Shown piece by piece: positions 1-5,742 of a stretch of DNA of 9,329 bases. The notes beneath the pieces are model-generated. The model made no database searches. It saw nothing but the letters and a program-made list of their open reading frames with translations, and was not told where the DNA came from. Source of the DNA: an uncultured Bacteriovoracaceae bacterium (GTDB lineage: Bacteria > Bdellovibrionota > Bacteriovoracia > Bacteriovoracales > Bacteriovoracaceae); assembly GCA_937952395.1 (NCBI GenBank), contig CALFYV010000111.1:1-9329 (forward strand), read 5' to 3'. The stretch's first letter is position 1; each line of letters begins with the position of its first letter. The translations under genes were made by a program, and so were the position numbers.

Positions 1-1394
1 TCGAGTTTTTTTTCTTTCATATCAAAGGGATGTTCTGAGTTTTGATTGTGACAGTTAAGACATTGAACATTAGCGAAATTATGAGTAACTTTTGATTTTG
101 AGTCCAATTTCACCCATTTCTGAGATAGTTCTGAGCGTTTTTGGGAAGACAGTAAACGAACAGATTCTTTAGTATAAATACTGTCTTGAAATTCTTTCCA
201 GTATGTCTTGGCATCAGTTTTTTGACTAAATTTAATAATTTGATCGTGGGTGAAAAAACCATTATCTTTTTCAAAATTTAGACTATGGCAGCCAATGCAA
301 TTTCTATTTTTATCTTCTTTGGCCTGCTTTAAGGTCATATAGGCTAAAGAGTGAGAAGTTGAATACCAAAATTTTGTTTGCTTCTTGTGACATTCTAAAC
401 AAGAAATAGCAGTTGGCGCAGGCCCTGTTGTTTTATGTGCATAAAATTTTTCTTGTTCCTTGGTTTGAATTTCTTCTAATTTTTTTTTGTGATCTTCGAT
501 GAATGCAACGAACGGATTATTTTTTATTTTTTTGGATAATTCGTCGCCAACTTCATGCATAAAATATTTTACTTTCATATTACTAAGATCAAATCGAATT
601 TCTCCTAGATAGTGATTTCGGGATAATACTTGGCCAATTTGGGTCTTCCCCACTACTTCTGCTTCTTGTAAAAAACTTTGCGTATGCGCTCCTATGATCC
701 AATCAATTTTTGGAATTTGAGTCGCAATTTTTTTATCTGCTTGAAATCCTGCATGTGATATTAAAATGATGACTTTGCCATTTTCTTTATCGATGATTTT
801 TTTTAAATTCTCTAAAGAACTCTCAAAATTTGAATCTAAGGGGGATTTAATTAATTCAGGTGAGGTAAAACCAAAAAAAACGAATGAACGGTTATTTATT
901 TTTACTTCCACTTTTTTTATAGCATCTATTGAAGAATCCTTCGCTAAATTTGAGATTAAAATGGGGAATTGTTTTTTCTTAACTATGCTATTAAATATTT
1001 CTATTCCTTGAGCAAAATCATAATCACCTGGAACAAAAATTTGAAGGCCTAATTTGTTGAAGGCTTCAACTATATTTTCACCTCCAAAGCGAAGTGATTC
1101 AGCATACGCATCAGGCAAAACAGAATTAGGAAAAAGTGCATCTCCCGAATCCACATAAAAGGGATAGGACTCTTCTTTAATGCTCTCAATCAACCCGGCG
1201 ACCTGAGGGAGTCCACCCAAAGGAAATTTTCGGCATCCACAAGGGTGTGTTTCTCCGTTGATATTGTGGGAAAACAAAATTGAGAAAAATTTCTTTTCTG
1301 TCTTTAATTCTATTTCTTTTTTATTATCTTGGCTTTGGCATGAAAGTAGGCAGAGTATAAAAAAACATAAGTAGAGATATCTATTTAAGTTCAT
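1..1394 (-). CDS. Lipoprotein with metallophosphatase-like domain fused to multihaem cytochrome c domain (C-terminus off window)
   Basis: I translated this frame by hand: 464 codons are open from an ATG at 1394 to the window edge, with no stop, so the C-terminus is missing. The N-terminus is a lipoprotein signal (lipobox LLSC, Cys19). Residues about 36-280 resemble the 5'-nucleotidase/metallophosphatase fold in its 'PCGC' variant: HPCGC (50-54) then a GGLPQ segment, VDSGD (81-85), GDYDF (123-127), SNL (148-150), SHAG (213-216) and GAHTQ (235-239). The usual metal ligands are partly replaced: the DxH motif reads NIN (44-46), and the Asn and His of GNHE read D and Y. A c-type domain follows with haem motifs CLECH (332-336), CIGCH (366-370) and CLNCH (445-449), resembling the cytochrome c554-like family. 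It should be exported, lipid-anchored and haem-loaded in the periplasm. The start overlaps the end of ybgF by 14 bases; AAGG lies 9 bases upstream. Whether it hydrolyses a nucleotide or only transfers electrons is not shown. Confidence 0.82.
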   Translation of the reverse strand, partial: MNLNRYLYLCFFILCLLSCQSQDNKKEIELKTEKKFFSILFSHNINGETHPCGCRKFPLGGLPQVAGLIESIKEESYPFYVDSGDALFPNSVLPDAYAESLRFGGENIVEAFNKLGLQIFVPGDYDFAQGIEIFNSIVKKKQFPILISNLAKDSSIDAIKKVEVKINNRSFVFFGFTSPELIKSPLDSNFESSLENLKKIIDKENGKVIILISHAGFQADKKIATQIPKIDWIIGAHTQSFLQEAEVVGKTQIGQVLSRNHYLGEIRFDLSNMKVKYFMHEVGDELSKKIKNNPFVAFIEDHKKKLEEIQTKEQEKFYAHKTTGPAPTAISCLECHKKQTKFWYSTSHSLAYMTLKQAKEDKNRNCIGCHSLNFEKDNGFFTHDQIIKFSQKTDAKTYWKEFQDSIYTKESVRLLSSQKRSELSQKWVKLDSKSKVTHNFANVQCLNCHNQNSEHPFDMKEKKL

Positions 1395-2160
1395 TTTTTG
1401 CTGCCTTAGCCTCCGAAGAATTTGCATATTTGCTAATGACTTCTTTGAATGTTTCGTTGGCTTCATCTTTTTGTCCTAAGGCTTTGAAGCATAAACCGAT
1501 ATGATACAGTGCTGACGGTGCTTTAGATGAACGTGGATACTTGGTATAAATTTTACTTAAATAAACTAAAGCATCACTGTAGTTTTTATTCTTATACTCA
1601 ATGATTCCGACATTAAGTAAAACTCCATTTGTTTTACCTGCGCTTAGGGTTTTACTTTCTAAGAGTTGATTGTAAAGTTCTTTGGCCTTGGAGTATTGTT
1701 TCTTAGAGAAAAGATTATCTGCCTCTTTGAGATCATCTACTTTTTCGGCTTTTTTTTTAGAGCTACTAGAGCCTAAGCTTTTTAAAGATTTTGTGATTTC
1801 AGAAATAAATTTCTTTTGCTCATTAAGTAACTTACTTATTTCAGAAATCTCTTTTTGATTTTTCTCAGCGAGGGCCTTGAGAGCATTGACTTGTATTTTT
1901 ATTTGCTCATCTGATTTAGCTAATTTTTCTTGCTGATCCTTTTGTCCTTGCTCTTGTTTGTGTTCAATTTCTTGAAGTCGTCCATTGTATTCGTCTATTT
2001 TGCTACGAAATTCTCGTAGTTCAATAAGGAAGTCTTTGGAGAATTTTTGATTTGTCTCGAGTTGTTCGCTAACTCTTTTTTCTCTTTCAATTTCTTCGGT
2101 TGTTTTTAAACAACTGTTGAATATGAGCGTGCAGATTGAAACGATAATTAAATTCTTCAT
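1381..2160 (-). CDS. ybgF: Cell division coordinator CpoB / Tol-Pal system protein YbgF-like lipoprotein
   Basis: This is a 259-residue protein with the YbgF/CpoB layout. A signal peptide (1-16) precedes Cys17; the lipobox is poor (FNSC), so either lipoprotein or ordinary signal cleavage is possible. Residues about 20-128 are highly charged Glu/Lys/Gln-rich heptad sequence, a predicted coiled coil (the trimerisation region in the family). A Ser/Lys linker (129-140) leads to three TPR-like helical pairs at about 142-170, 178-211 and 214-248. In the well-studied homologue the TPR part contacts TolA and coordinates septal peptidoglycan synthesis with outer-membrane constriction in the periplasm. 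Its place downstream of pal fits that role. Met1 is the only methionine in the protein, and an in-frame stop lies just upstream, so the start is fixed even though no clear Shine-Dalgarno sequence is visible. The cysteine lipobox is unusual because typical CpoB is soluble. Family assignment rests on architecture and position. Confidence 0.83.
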   Translation of the reverse strand: MKNLIIVSICTLIFNSCLKTTEEIEREKRVSEQLETNQKFSKDFLIELREFRSKIDEYNGRLQEIEHKQEQGQKDQQEKLAKSDEQIKIQVNALKALAEKNQKEISEISKLLNEQKKFISEITKSLKSLGSSSSKKKAEKVDDLKEADNLFSKKQYSKAKELYNQLLESKTLSAGKTNGVLLNVGIIEYKNKNYSDALVYLSKIYTKYPRSSKAPSALYHIGLCFKALGQKDEANETFKEVISKYANSSEAKAAKNELK

Positions 2161-2204
2161 GTTATCATTTTAGCAAAGAGTCTTGATTGTTCCTAGATCC
2201 AAAT

Positions 2205-2510
2205 CTAATTTTCGTTGTCTTGAGCCGCTTTTCTAATGGCAGTGAATTCAGCCCTTTCGGCAAATTTTTGCGATAATAAGGCAAATTCCTTGGCTTTGTT
2301 GAAGTATTTACGCCTGTAGTATGACTTGGCTTTTAGATAGTAAACTTCCGCTTTCCTGAATGTGTTAGGGTCTTTTTCGTCAGCTTTGGCTTCTTTGGCA
2401 GCTAGAAAAGCTGCTTGGGCCATACTCATTTCTAATTTAGGGCGTGCGGTGGTTAAGCCGCACGCTGATATTAAAACAGTTACAAATAAACTAAGAACAT
2501 ATTTGTTCAT
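2205..2510 (-). CDS. Small DUF4398-type lipoprotein
   Basis: I call a 101-residue protein starting at the ATG whose first base is 2510, not the longer in-frame start at 2555. From 2510 the protein begins with a clean lipoprotein signal (MNKYVLSLFVTVLISAC, lipobox ISAC, Cys17); the extra 15 upstream residues would bury it and lie inside pal. The start shares one base with the pal stop (TAATG), which implies translational coupling; no strong ribosome-binding site is seen. The mature part (about 25-95) is an Ala/Lys-rich helical repeat with regular A-x-x-A-x-x-Y spacing, matching the DUF4398 pattern, a short TPR-like helical hairpin common in outer-membrane lipoproteins next to OmpA/Pal genes. 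It is probably anchored in the outer membrane and may help Pal bind peptidoglycan or partner proteins, but no biochemical function can be read from the sequence. ybgF starts 44 bases downstream. Confidence 0.78.
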   Translation of the reverse strand: MNKYVLSLFVTVLISACGLTTARPKLEMSMAQAAFLAAKEAKADEKDPNTFRKAEVYYLKAKSYYRRKYFNKAKEFALLSQKFAERAEFTAIRKAAQDNEN

Positions 2511-3013
2511 TACTTCGCAGTAATAACAAAATTGGCACGGCGGTTTTTGGCCCATGCACTTTCATCATGACCAAACTCAACAGGTCTTTCTTTACCGAAA
2601 GAAACGATAGTGATTCTTGAAGAAGAAACTCCAGCAGCCACTAGATAATCTTTTACTGAACGAGCTCTTCTCTCACCTAAAGCAAGGTTATACTGAATCC
2701 CGCCTCTCTCATCAGCGTGACCTTCAATTTGAACATCAATATTATCATTTTCTTTTAAGAATAAAGCATTTGCTTCAAGAACGGCACGAGTTTTTGATTT
2801 CAATGAAGAAGAATCAAAGTCGAAGTAAACCGTTTGTAGTGGTCCGGCTTTTCCTGAGTCCGAGTCTCCGTTAAGCTCTAATGTCAGACCATCATTAATA
2901 GCTCCATCTAGACTAGCTCCGTCTTGAGAGTTTTTCGGGTTGCTACTACAAGCAGCGATCACAAGTGTGATCATTGTGAGTATAGAAAATTTTGAACGTA
3001 AAAAAGCCAACAT
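2510..3013 (-). CDS. pal: Peptidoglycan-associated lipoprotein Pal (OmpA family)
   Basis: This 167-residue protein has the standard Pal layout. The signal peptide (R6, K8, then a hydrophobic stretch) ends in lipobox IAAC with Cys22. A low-complexity Ser/Asp/Gly linker (23-58) leads to an OmpA C-terminal domain (about 60-167). Recognisable motifs are VYFDFDSSSL (62-71), EGHADERG (97-104) and ALGERRARSV (111-120). D101 and R116 sit where OmpA-family domains bind the diaminopimelate of peptidoglycan. Pal anchors the outer membrane to the cell wall and is the endpoint of the Tol system at the division site. A strong AAGGAG lies 6 bases before the ATG (3020-3025). The gene leads an operon with a DUF4398 lipoprotein and ybgF. 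tolB, the usual upstream neighbour, is absent: the preceding 400 bases are non-coding and the next gene upstream is an arginase-family pseudogene. Confidence 0.95.
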   Translation of the reverse strand: MLAFLRSKFSILTMITLVIAACSSNPKNSQDGASLDGAINDGLTLELNGDSDSGKAGPLQTVYFDFDSSSLKSKTRAVLEANALFLKENDNIDVQIEGHADERGGIQYNLALGERRARSVKDYLVAAGVSSSRITIVSFGKERPVEFGHDESAWAKNRRANFVITAK

Positions 3014-3081
3014 GAAAGTCTCCTTAGTTTTTAAAAAGTATAAAGAACGATTTTGATTCTTAACTACTATAGTTCGAAAAC

Positions 3082-3110
3082 ATTATGACATAATTTCAAA
3101 GGCATGCCTA
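3082..3110 (-). promoter_or_regulatory. Candidate sigma70-type extended -10 promoter for the pal operon, inside an inverted repeat
   Basis: On the minus strand a -35-like TAGGCA (3110-3105, four of six consensus bases) is followed after 17 bases by CATAAT (3087-3082, five of six), with TG one base upstream as in extended -10 promoters. Transcription would start near 3075, giving a leader of about 62 bases. The -10 lies in a perfect inverted repeat ATTATG-A-CATAAT (3082-3094), so the same extended -10 also reads on the plus strand; the repeat could be an operator as well. The -35 overlaps a 10-base palindrome AGGCATGCCT (3100-3109). This is a pattern match only. Confidence 0.42.
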
Positions 3111-3179
3111 TTATTTTTCATTTCTACTAAAAAGCCCAGCATCTATCCCTTAAAGAAAAAGAACGCAGACGTCATTTTG

Positions 3180-3223
3180 TTGACGGTATTCTCTCTGTGT
3201 CAGTCAAAACCTTGACCGGTCAA
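3180..3223. promoter_or_regulatory. Cluster of four TTGAC half-sites (possible activator or repressor binding region)
   Basis: TTGAC occurs on the plus strand at 3180-3184 and 3212-3216 and in inverse (GTCAA) at 3203-3207 and 3219-3223. The last two form a perfect 12-base palindrome TTGACCGGTCAA (3212-3223). The two direct copies are 32 bases apart and the two inverse copies 16 apart. If the sigma54 promoter at 3281-3296 is real, the palindrome centres about 89 bases upstream of its start site, where enhancer-binding activators usually bind. The link to that promoter is inferred. Confidence 0.4.
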
Positions 3224-3271
3224 TTTAAACAAAGCGCCTACTAGAGGGAGTTTCAGGGACTGTGCAGAGAG
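3191..3271. repeat. Long imperfect inverted repeat with internal hairpins
   Basis: CTCTCTG (3191-3197) and CAGTC (3201-3205) pair with GACTG (3258-3262) and CAGAGAG (3265-3271), giving 7 + 5 base pairs around a 3x2 internal loop. Inside lie a TTGA/TCAA hairpin (3212-3223) and a possible AAAC/GTTT plus CCT/AGG arm (3227-3253). The fold resembles a three-arm RNA, but the outer repeat could equally be a DNA binding site. It matches no riboswitch family that I recognise. Confidence 0.5.
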
Positions 3272-3280
3272 TTGTAAAAC

Positions 3281-3296
3281 TGGCATTTGGGTTGCA
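3281..3296 (+). promoter_or_regulatory. Candidate sigma54 (RpoN) -24/-12 promoter
   Basis: The plus strand reads TGGCAT, five bases, then TTGCA, preceded by C (YTGGCA-N6-TTGCA form). The GG (3282-3283) and GC (3294-3295) dinucleotides are 12 bases apart, exactly as in the sigma54 consensus TGGCACG-N4-TTGCW. The predicted start is near 3307, at the edge of a GT-dinucleotide run (3307-3318). No plus-strand protein gene follows before the terminator at 3369-3402, so the promoter would drive a short RNA. Confidence 0.55.
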
Positions 3297-3306
3297 TACC
3301 TTAGGT

Positions 3307-3402
3307 TGTGTGTGTGTGTTGGGGTTATAAGAAAAGGATTTTTTTATAGCTTCTCCTTACGTCTCTCGAAAAAAAAAGGCTACTTTATTGTGGCCTTTTT
3401 TT
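3307..3402 (+). ncRNA. Candidate small RNA of about 96 nt between a sigma54 promoter and an intrinsic terminator
   Basis: No gene is annotated here from homology; the call rests on a promoter at its 5' end and a strong terminator at its 3' end. The predicted RNA has a GU-dinucleotide 5' end (3307-3318), an AU-rich hairpin (3326-3335 pairing with 3339-3348, one G-U pair, GGA loop), a linker and the terminator hairpin. The linker contains TCTCCTTA (3352-3359). The same eight bases occur at 3019-3026, where the opposite strand is the TAAGGAGA of the pal ribosome-binding site. The RNA could therefore pair with the pal leader, or with many purine-rich ribosome-binding sites in general. If transcription instead began at the plus-strand extended -10 near 3089-3094, the RNA would be about 300 nt and include the inverted repeat. 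No RNA data support either form. Confidence 0.4.
3369..3402. terminator. Bidirectional rho-independent terminator
   Basis: A run of nine A (3369-3377) and GGCTAC (3378-3383) pairs with GTGGCC (3390-3395) and seven T (3396-3402) around a TTTATT loop, including one T-G pair. Both strands end in a T-tract after a GC-rich stem. On the minus strand it would end the arginase-family transcript, whose reading frame ends at 3414; on the plus strand it would end the candidate small RNA. Confidence 0.85.
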
Positions 3403-3413
3403 ATTCAAAAAAA

Positions 3414-4340
3414 TCAATCTAAAAAATCATAAACAAGAGAAGCAATTGCCTTAGAGCCTGAACTATTGGGATCGTAAATAGGGTTATATTCGTATATCCC
3501 TGTCATTTTTTCCACTGGAACTTCCTTAAGAAACCAAGATGTGAGGTGTCTTAAATGGGCCAGAGGTAAGCCTTCGGGGTTAACTGCACTTACACCTGTC
3601 ATAACTGATGAACTCAAAGCATCGGCATCAATGCTTAAGAGAAAAAAAGTATCTTTATCAAAAAGTACAAGAATCTGGTTCAAAAGTTGTAAAGGCAGTT
3701 GGCTAAAGTTATGGGAGAGTTTTTTTATTTGTTCAAATGGAAAAGTTTTCATTGATGGAAGATCATTTAGAGTCGACAGAGAGTTGGCAAAACGATGAAT
3801 CCCATATTGAAAAAGATGGGTTTCAACTCTTGCTTCATTCAGCCATTGCCTAAGAGGAGTACCTGAGTGATTGTGTTTTGATTGCCTGGTATCACAATGA
3901 GCGTCTATATTGAGTACAATAATTTTTTTAAATCCTTGTGCTTCTATGGCCTTCAATAGAGGGTACACGTGGTCATGACCTCCGCCTAAGTGTATCGTGC
4001 GTCTCCTTTTAATAAGCTGTAGGTATCGTAAAATTTTTTCAGCCTCAATATTTTGAGCTAAATTAGAATATCAAAGTTCTAGTTGTTCTTATGCTACGTC
4101 CTGAGTGACTATACTTTTCTTCTGATGGTACTGTAATGAGAGTATTTGGTTCAATAAAACTTGAGGGCCATACTTACTTCCGTTTCTTCCTAAGTTTCTC
4201 ATGACTCCTACGTCAGAAGAACTAGTCAATAAACAAATATCATGTTGTAACTCTGACTCTTCCTCAACAAAATCTCTATGAGAAACCATCTTTTTTTCTG
4301 TTAAACGTAATTGGTCGGGTAAAAAATATTCTTGCTGCAT
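3414..4340 (-). pseudogene. Arginase/agmatinase/formiminoglutamase-family gene interrupted by two in-frame stop codons
   Basis: One continuous frame of 308 codons plus stop runs from ATG 4340 to TGA 3414 but is broken by TAA at codon 84 (4091-4089) and TGA at codon 90 (4073-4071). No frameshift is needed: both sides align as a single ureohydrolase. Codons 35-68 hold the family's N-terminal SSSDVGVMRNLGRNGSKYGP segment. Beyond the stops lie GGGHDH (119-124), DAHCD (146-150), SGTPLRQWL, SIDADAL (with D238 and D240) and GIYEYNP (E284), so every expected binuclear manganese ligand is present. Intact relatives hydrolyse guanidino or formimino groups (arginine, agmatine or formiminoglutamate); the substrate cannot be fixed here. 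GAGGAG lies 3 bases before the ATG. Restarting at the GTG at 3968 (codon 125) would give 184 residues lacking the first metal-binding histidine, so an active fragment is unlikely. Recent inactivation is most likely; sequence error and readthrough remain possible. Confidence 0.85.
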
Positions 4341-4351
4341 ATTCTCCTCAC

Positions 4352-4380
4352 TTTATTTCATTTTAAACCGAATATACAAT
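4352..4380 (+). promoter_or_regulatory. Weak candidate promoter for the GYF_2-domain gene
   Basis: In the 97-base divergent gap, TTTATT (4352-4357, three of six -35 bases) and TACAAT (4375-4380, five of six -10 bases) are 17 bases apart. The leader would be about 50 bases and contain a 5-base inverted repeat (GCTGA 4388-4392, TCAGC 4407-4411). I could not settle a promoter for the opposite-strand arginase-family gene. Confidence 0.25.
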
Positions 4381-4437
4381 AGTAATCGCTGAAGAAATCT
4401 AACAACTCAGCATTTTTAAATTGGTATAGGGCAGGAT

Positions 4438-5742
4438 ATGAAGAAAATTTGGTTTATTGTTAAAAATGACGAGCATATTGGCCCATATTCGCAATACGAC
4501 CTAAAAGATTTTCATCGCGAGAGTAAAATAAGTAAGGAAACGAAGATTTGGAAAAAAGGATTGGCTAAGGCTATTGTTTACTCCGAAATTAATTTACATA
4601 ATCAGCCAGAAAAAATAAATAAAAAGTTTAAAACTAAAGAACAAGAAGCTGTTAGGAAATTAGAAGAAGGTCTGAGAGTTCTTCAACATCAAGAACCGTT
4701 TAAGTTACCTGGCCAAGAGGATGCACCTTTTCCTTGGAACAAGATTGCAATAGCATTTGCCTTGACATTGTTTTTGAGTACAACGCCTTTTCTTTATGAG
4801 CTTTATCAAATGACTTCACATAAAATATCAAAGCCTAGTGGCATGAAGAAAAGTGATTATGAACGACTGTTACAGACAAGTTCTAATGCTTTAGAAGAGG
4901 TCACTGTATCATTTGCTCCTTCTAAAGATATGTCTGAGTTATGGATGGCCACGAATTTTGCCTATGATGGAAAAGTGATTGTAAAAATAAAAAGTATTCA
5001 AGAGAAAATGCTTCGCCCTGAGATTATAGCTATTACAACTGAGGGTGAATTAAAAGATCGCTTAGTTTCTTTTACCAATTTAAAATACGAAGTCGGAACT
5101 CGTTTAGTTCCCGGATATTATCAATTTAGTGTGGAATTTGTATCTCCAGTTGAGAAAAAATACTTAATAGAAAATTTTATTAGTCTACAAAAAAAATTAT
5201 CCCAATCAACCGTAGGCTTAATTTCTGTTTTACCTGATCAAGTTTTCGATCAAAAACTTGCCGAATATCAAAGCCAAAGACAAGAAGTGGGTAAGCAGAT
5301 TTGGTTTGAATTACACCAAAAGTTTTTAACTGTGAAAACAGTTGTTGAGCAAATCAAGGAAGAGATTTTCATGGTTTATGATAAACAAAACAGTGATTCT
5401 TCGTGGCAAGAAAATTTGCAAAATTTTGAACAAAAATACCAAAAATATTTTAGTGTTTTCCTCACTTCATTTTCTGAGCAGGATTACACGACATTATATG
5501 GTTTTAGCCAAATCACTGATGAGGAACGCTCTAGTGTGAAAGATTATTACCAAGAGTTAGTACAAATATCAATTAAAGCTGCTAAGGACTCAGCGAGAAC
5601 CCTGAGTGAATTACAAAAAAATGGCCGTTCACCTTCCAGCCAAGATTGGGAATGGATTAAGTCAAAAATCTCTAAGCGTTTTGATAAGCTGATTCAACGT
5701 TCAGATGATGGAATTGTTATTGTTAAGTCAAAATTTAATTAG
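4438..5742 (+). CDS. GYF_2 (DUF4339)-domain single-pass membrane protein of unknown function
   Basis: The 434-residue product starts with a GYF_2-type domain (about 3-50): WFIVKN, HIGPYSQYDL and KETKIWKKG follow the family pattern W-x-x-x-G-P-x-x-x-x-x-L ... I-x-x-x-T-x-I/V-W-x-x-G. GYF_2 modules are thought to mediate protein contacts. A Lys/Glu-rich linker (55-95) leads to one membrane span at about 102-121. The Lys-rich N-terminus suggests cytoplasmic GYF_2 and a periplasmic C-terminal part. That part has a strand-rich stretch (about 150-235, ending VPGYYQFSVEF, sandwich-like) and a long, charged, probably helical region (260-434). I do not recognise the C-terminal domains. AGGG lies 6 bases before the ATG. 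The gene stands alone, diverging from the arginase-family pseudogene, and its last 8 bases overlap the end of the convergent MBL-fold gene. A bridging or sensory role across the inner membrane is a guess. Confidence 0.85.
   Translation: MKKIWFIVKNDEHIGPYSQYDLKDFHRESKISKETKIWKKGLAKAIVYSEINLHNQPEKINKKFKTKEQEAVRKLEEGLRVLQHQEPFKLPGQEDAPFPWNKIAIAFALTLFLSTTPFLYELYQMTSHKISKPSGMKKSDYERLLQTSSNALEEVTVSFAPSKDMSELWMATNFAYDGKVIVKIKSIQEKMLRPEIIAITTEGELKDRLVSFTNLKYEVGTRLVPGYYQFSVEFVSPVEKKYLIENFISLQKKLSQSTVGLISVLPDQVFDQKLAEYQSQRQEVGKQIWFELHQKFLTVKTVVEQIKEEIFMVYDKQNSDSSWQENLQNFEQKYQKYFSVFLTSFSEQDYTTLYGFSQITDEERSSVKDYYQELVQISIKAAKDSARTLSELQKNGRSPSSQDWEWIKSKISKRFDKLIQRSDDGIVIVKSKFN

Noticed and set aside
766..1011. 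Plus-strand open frame of 81 codons
   Set aside because: It lies wholly antisense to the well-supported phosphatase/cytochrome gene and shows no domain or ribosome-binding site.
2529..2545. TGGCACG on the plus strand as a sigma54 promoter
   Set aside because: It lacks the TTGC -12 element at the right spacing and lies inside the conserved end of pal.
2511..2555. Longer N-terminus for the DUF4398 lipoprotein
   Set aside because: The extra 15 residues would sit before a perfect lipoprotein signal peptide and lie inside pal; the TAATG start at 2510 fits better.
2617..2874. Plus-strand open frame of 85 codons over pal
   Set aside because: It is antisense to the conserved OmpA domain of pal; the translation is low in recognisable pattern.
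3191..3271. c-di-GMP (GEMM) riboswitch, suggested by an ACAAAGC-like stretch inside the stem
   Set aside because: The GEMM core (GGCAAACC with GNRA loop, then the GGTAGC...GGGTTACC arm) is absent, and no gene follows on the plus strand.
3307..3318. GT-dinucleotide run as a phase-variable repeat
   Set aside because: It is only about six units long and not in a coding frame or between promoter elements, so a switching role is not supported.
3541..3798. Plus-strand open frame over the arginase-family pseudogene
   Set aside because: The opposite strand carries clear ureohydrolase motifs, so this frame is a shadow.
3969..4088. Frameshift between the two halves of the arginase-family gene
   Set aside because: Codon counting shows both halves are in the same frame; only two stop codons separate them.
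5342..5539. Internal plus-strand frame of 65 codons within the GYF_2 gene
   Set aside because: It is an out-of-frame shadow of a longer, domain-bearing gene.
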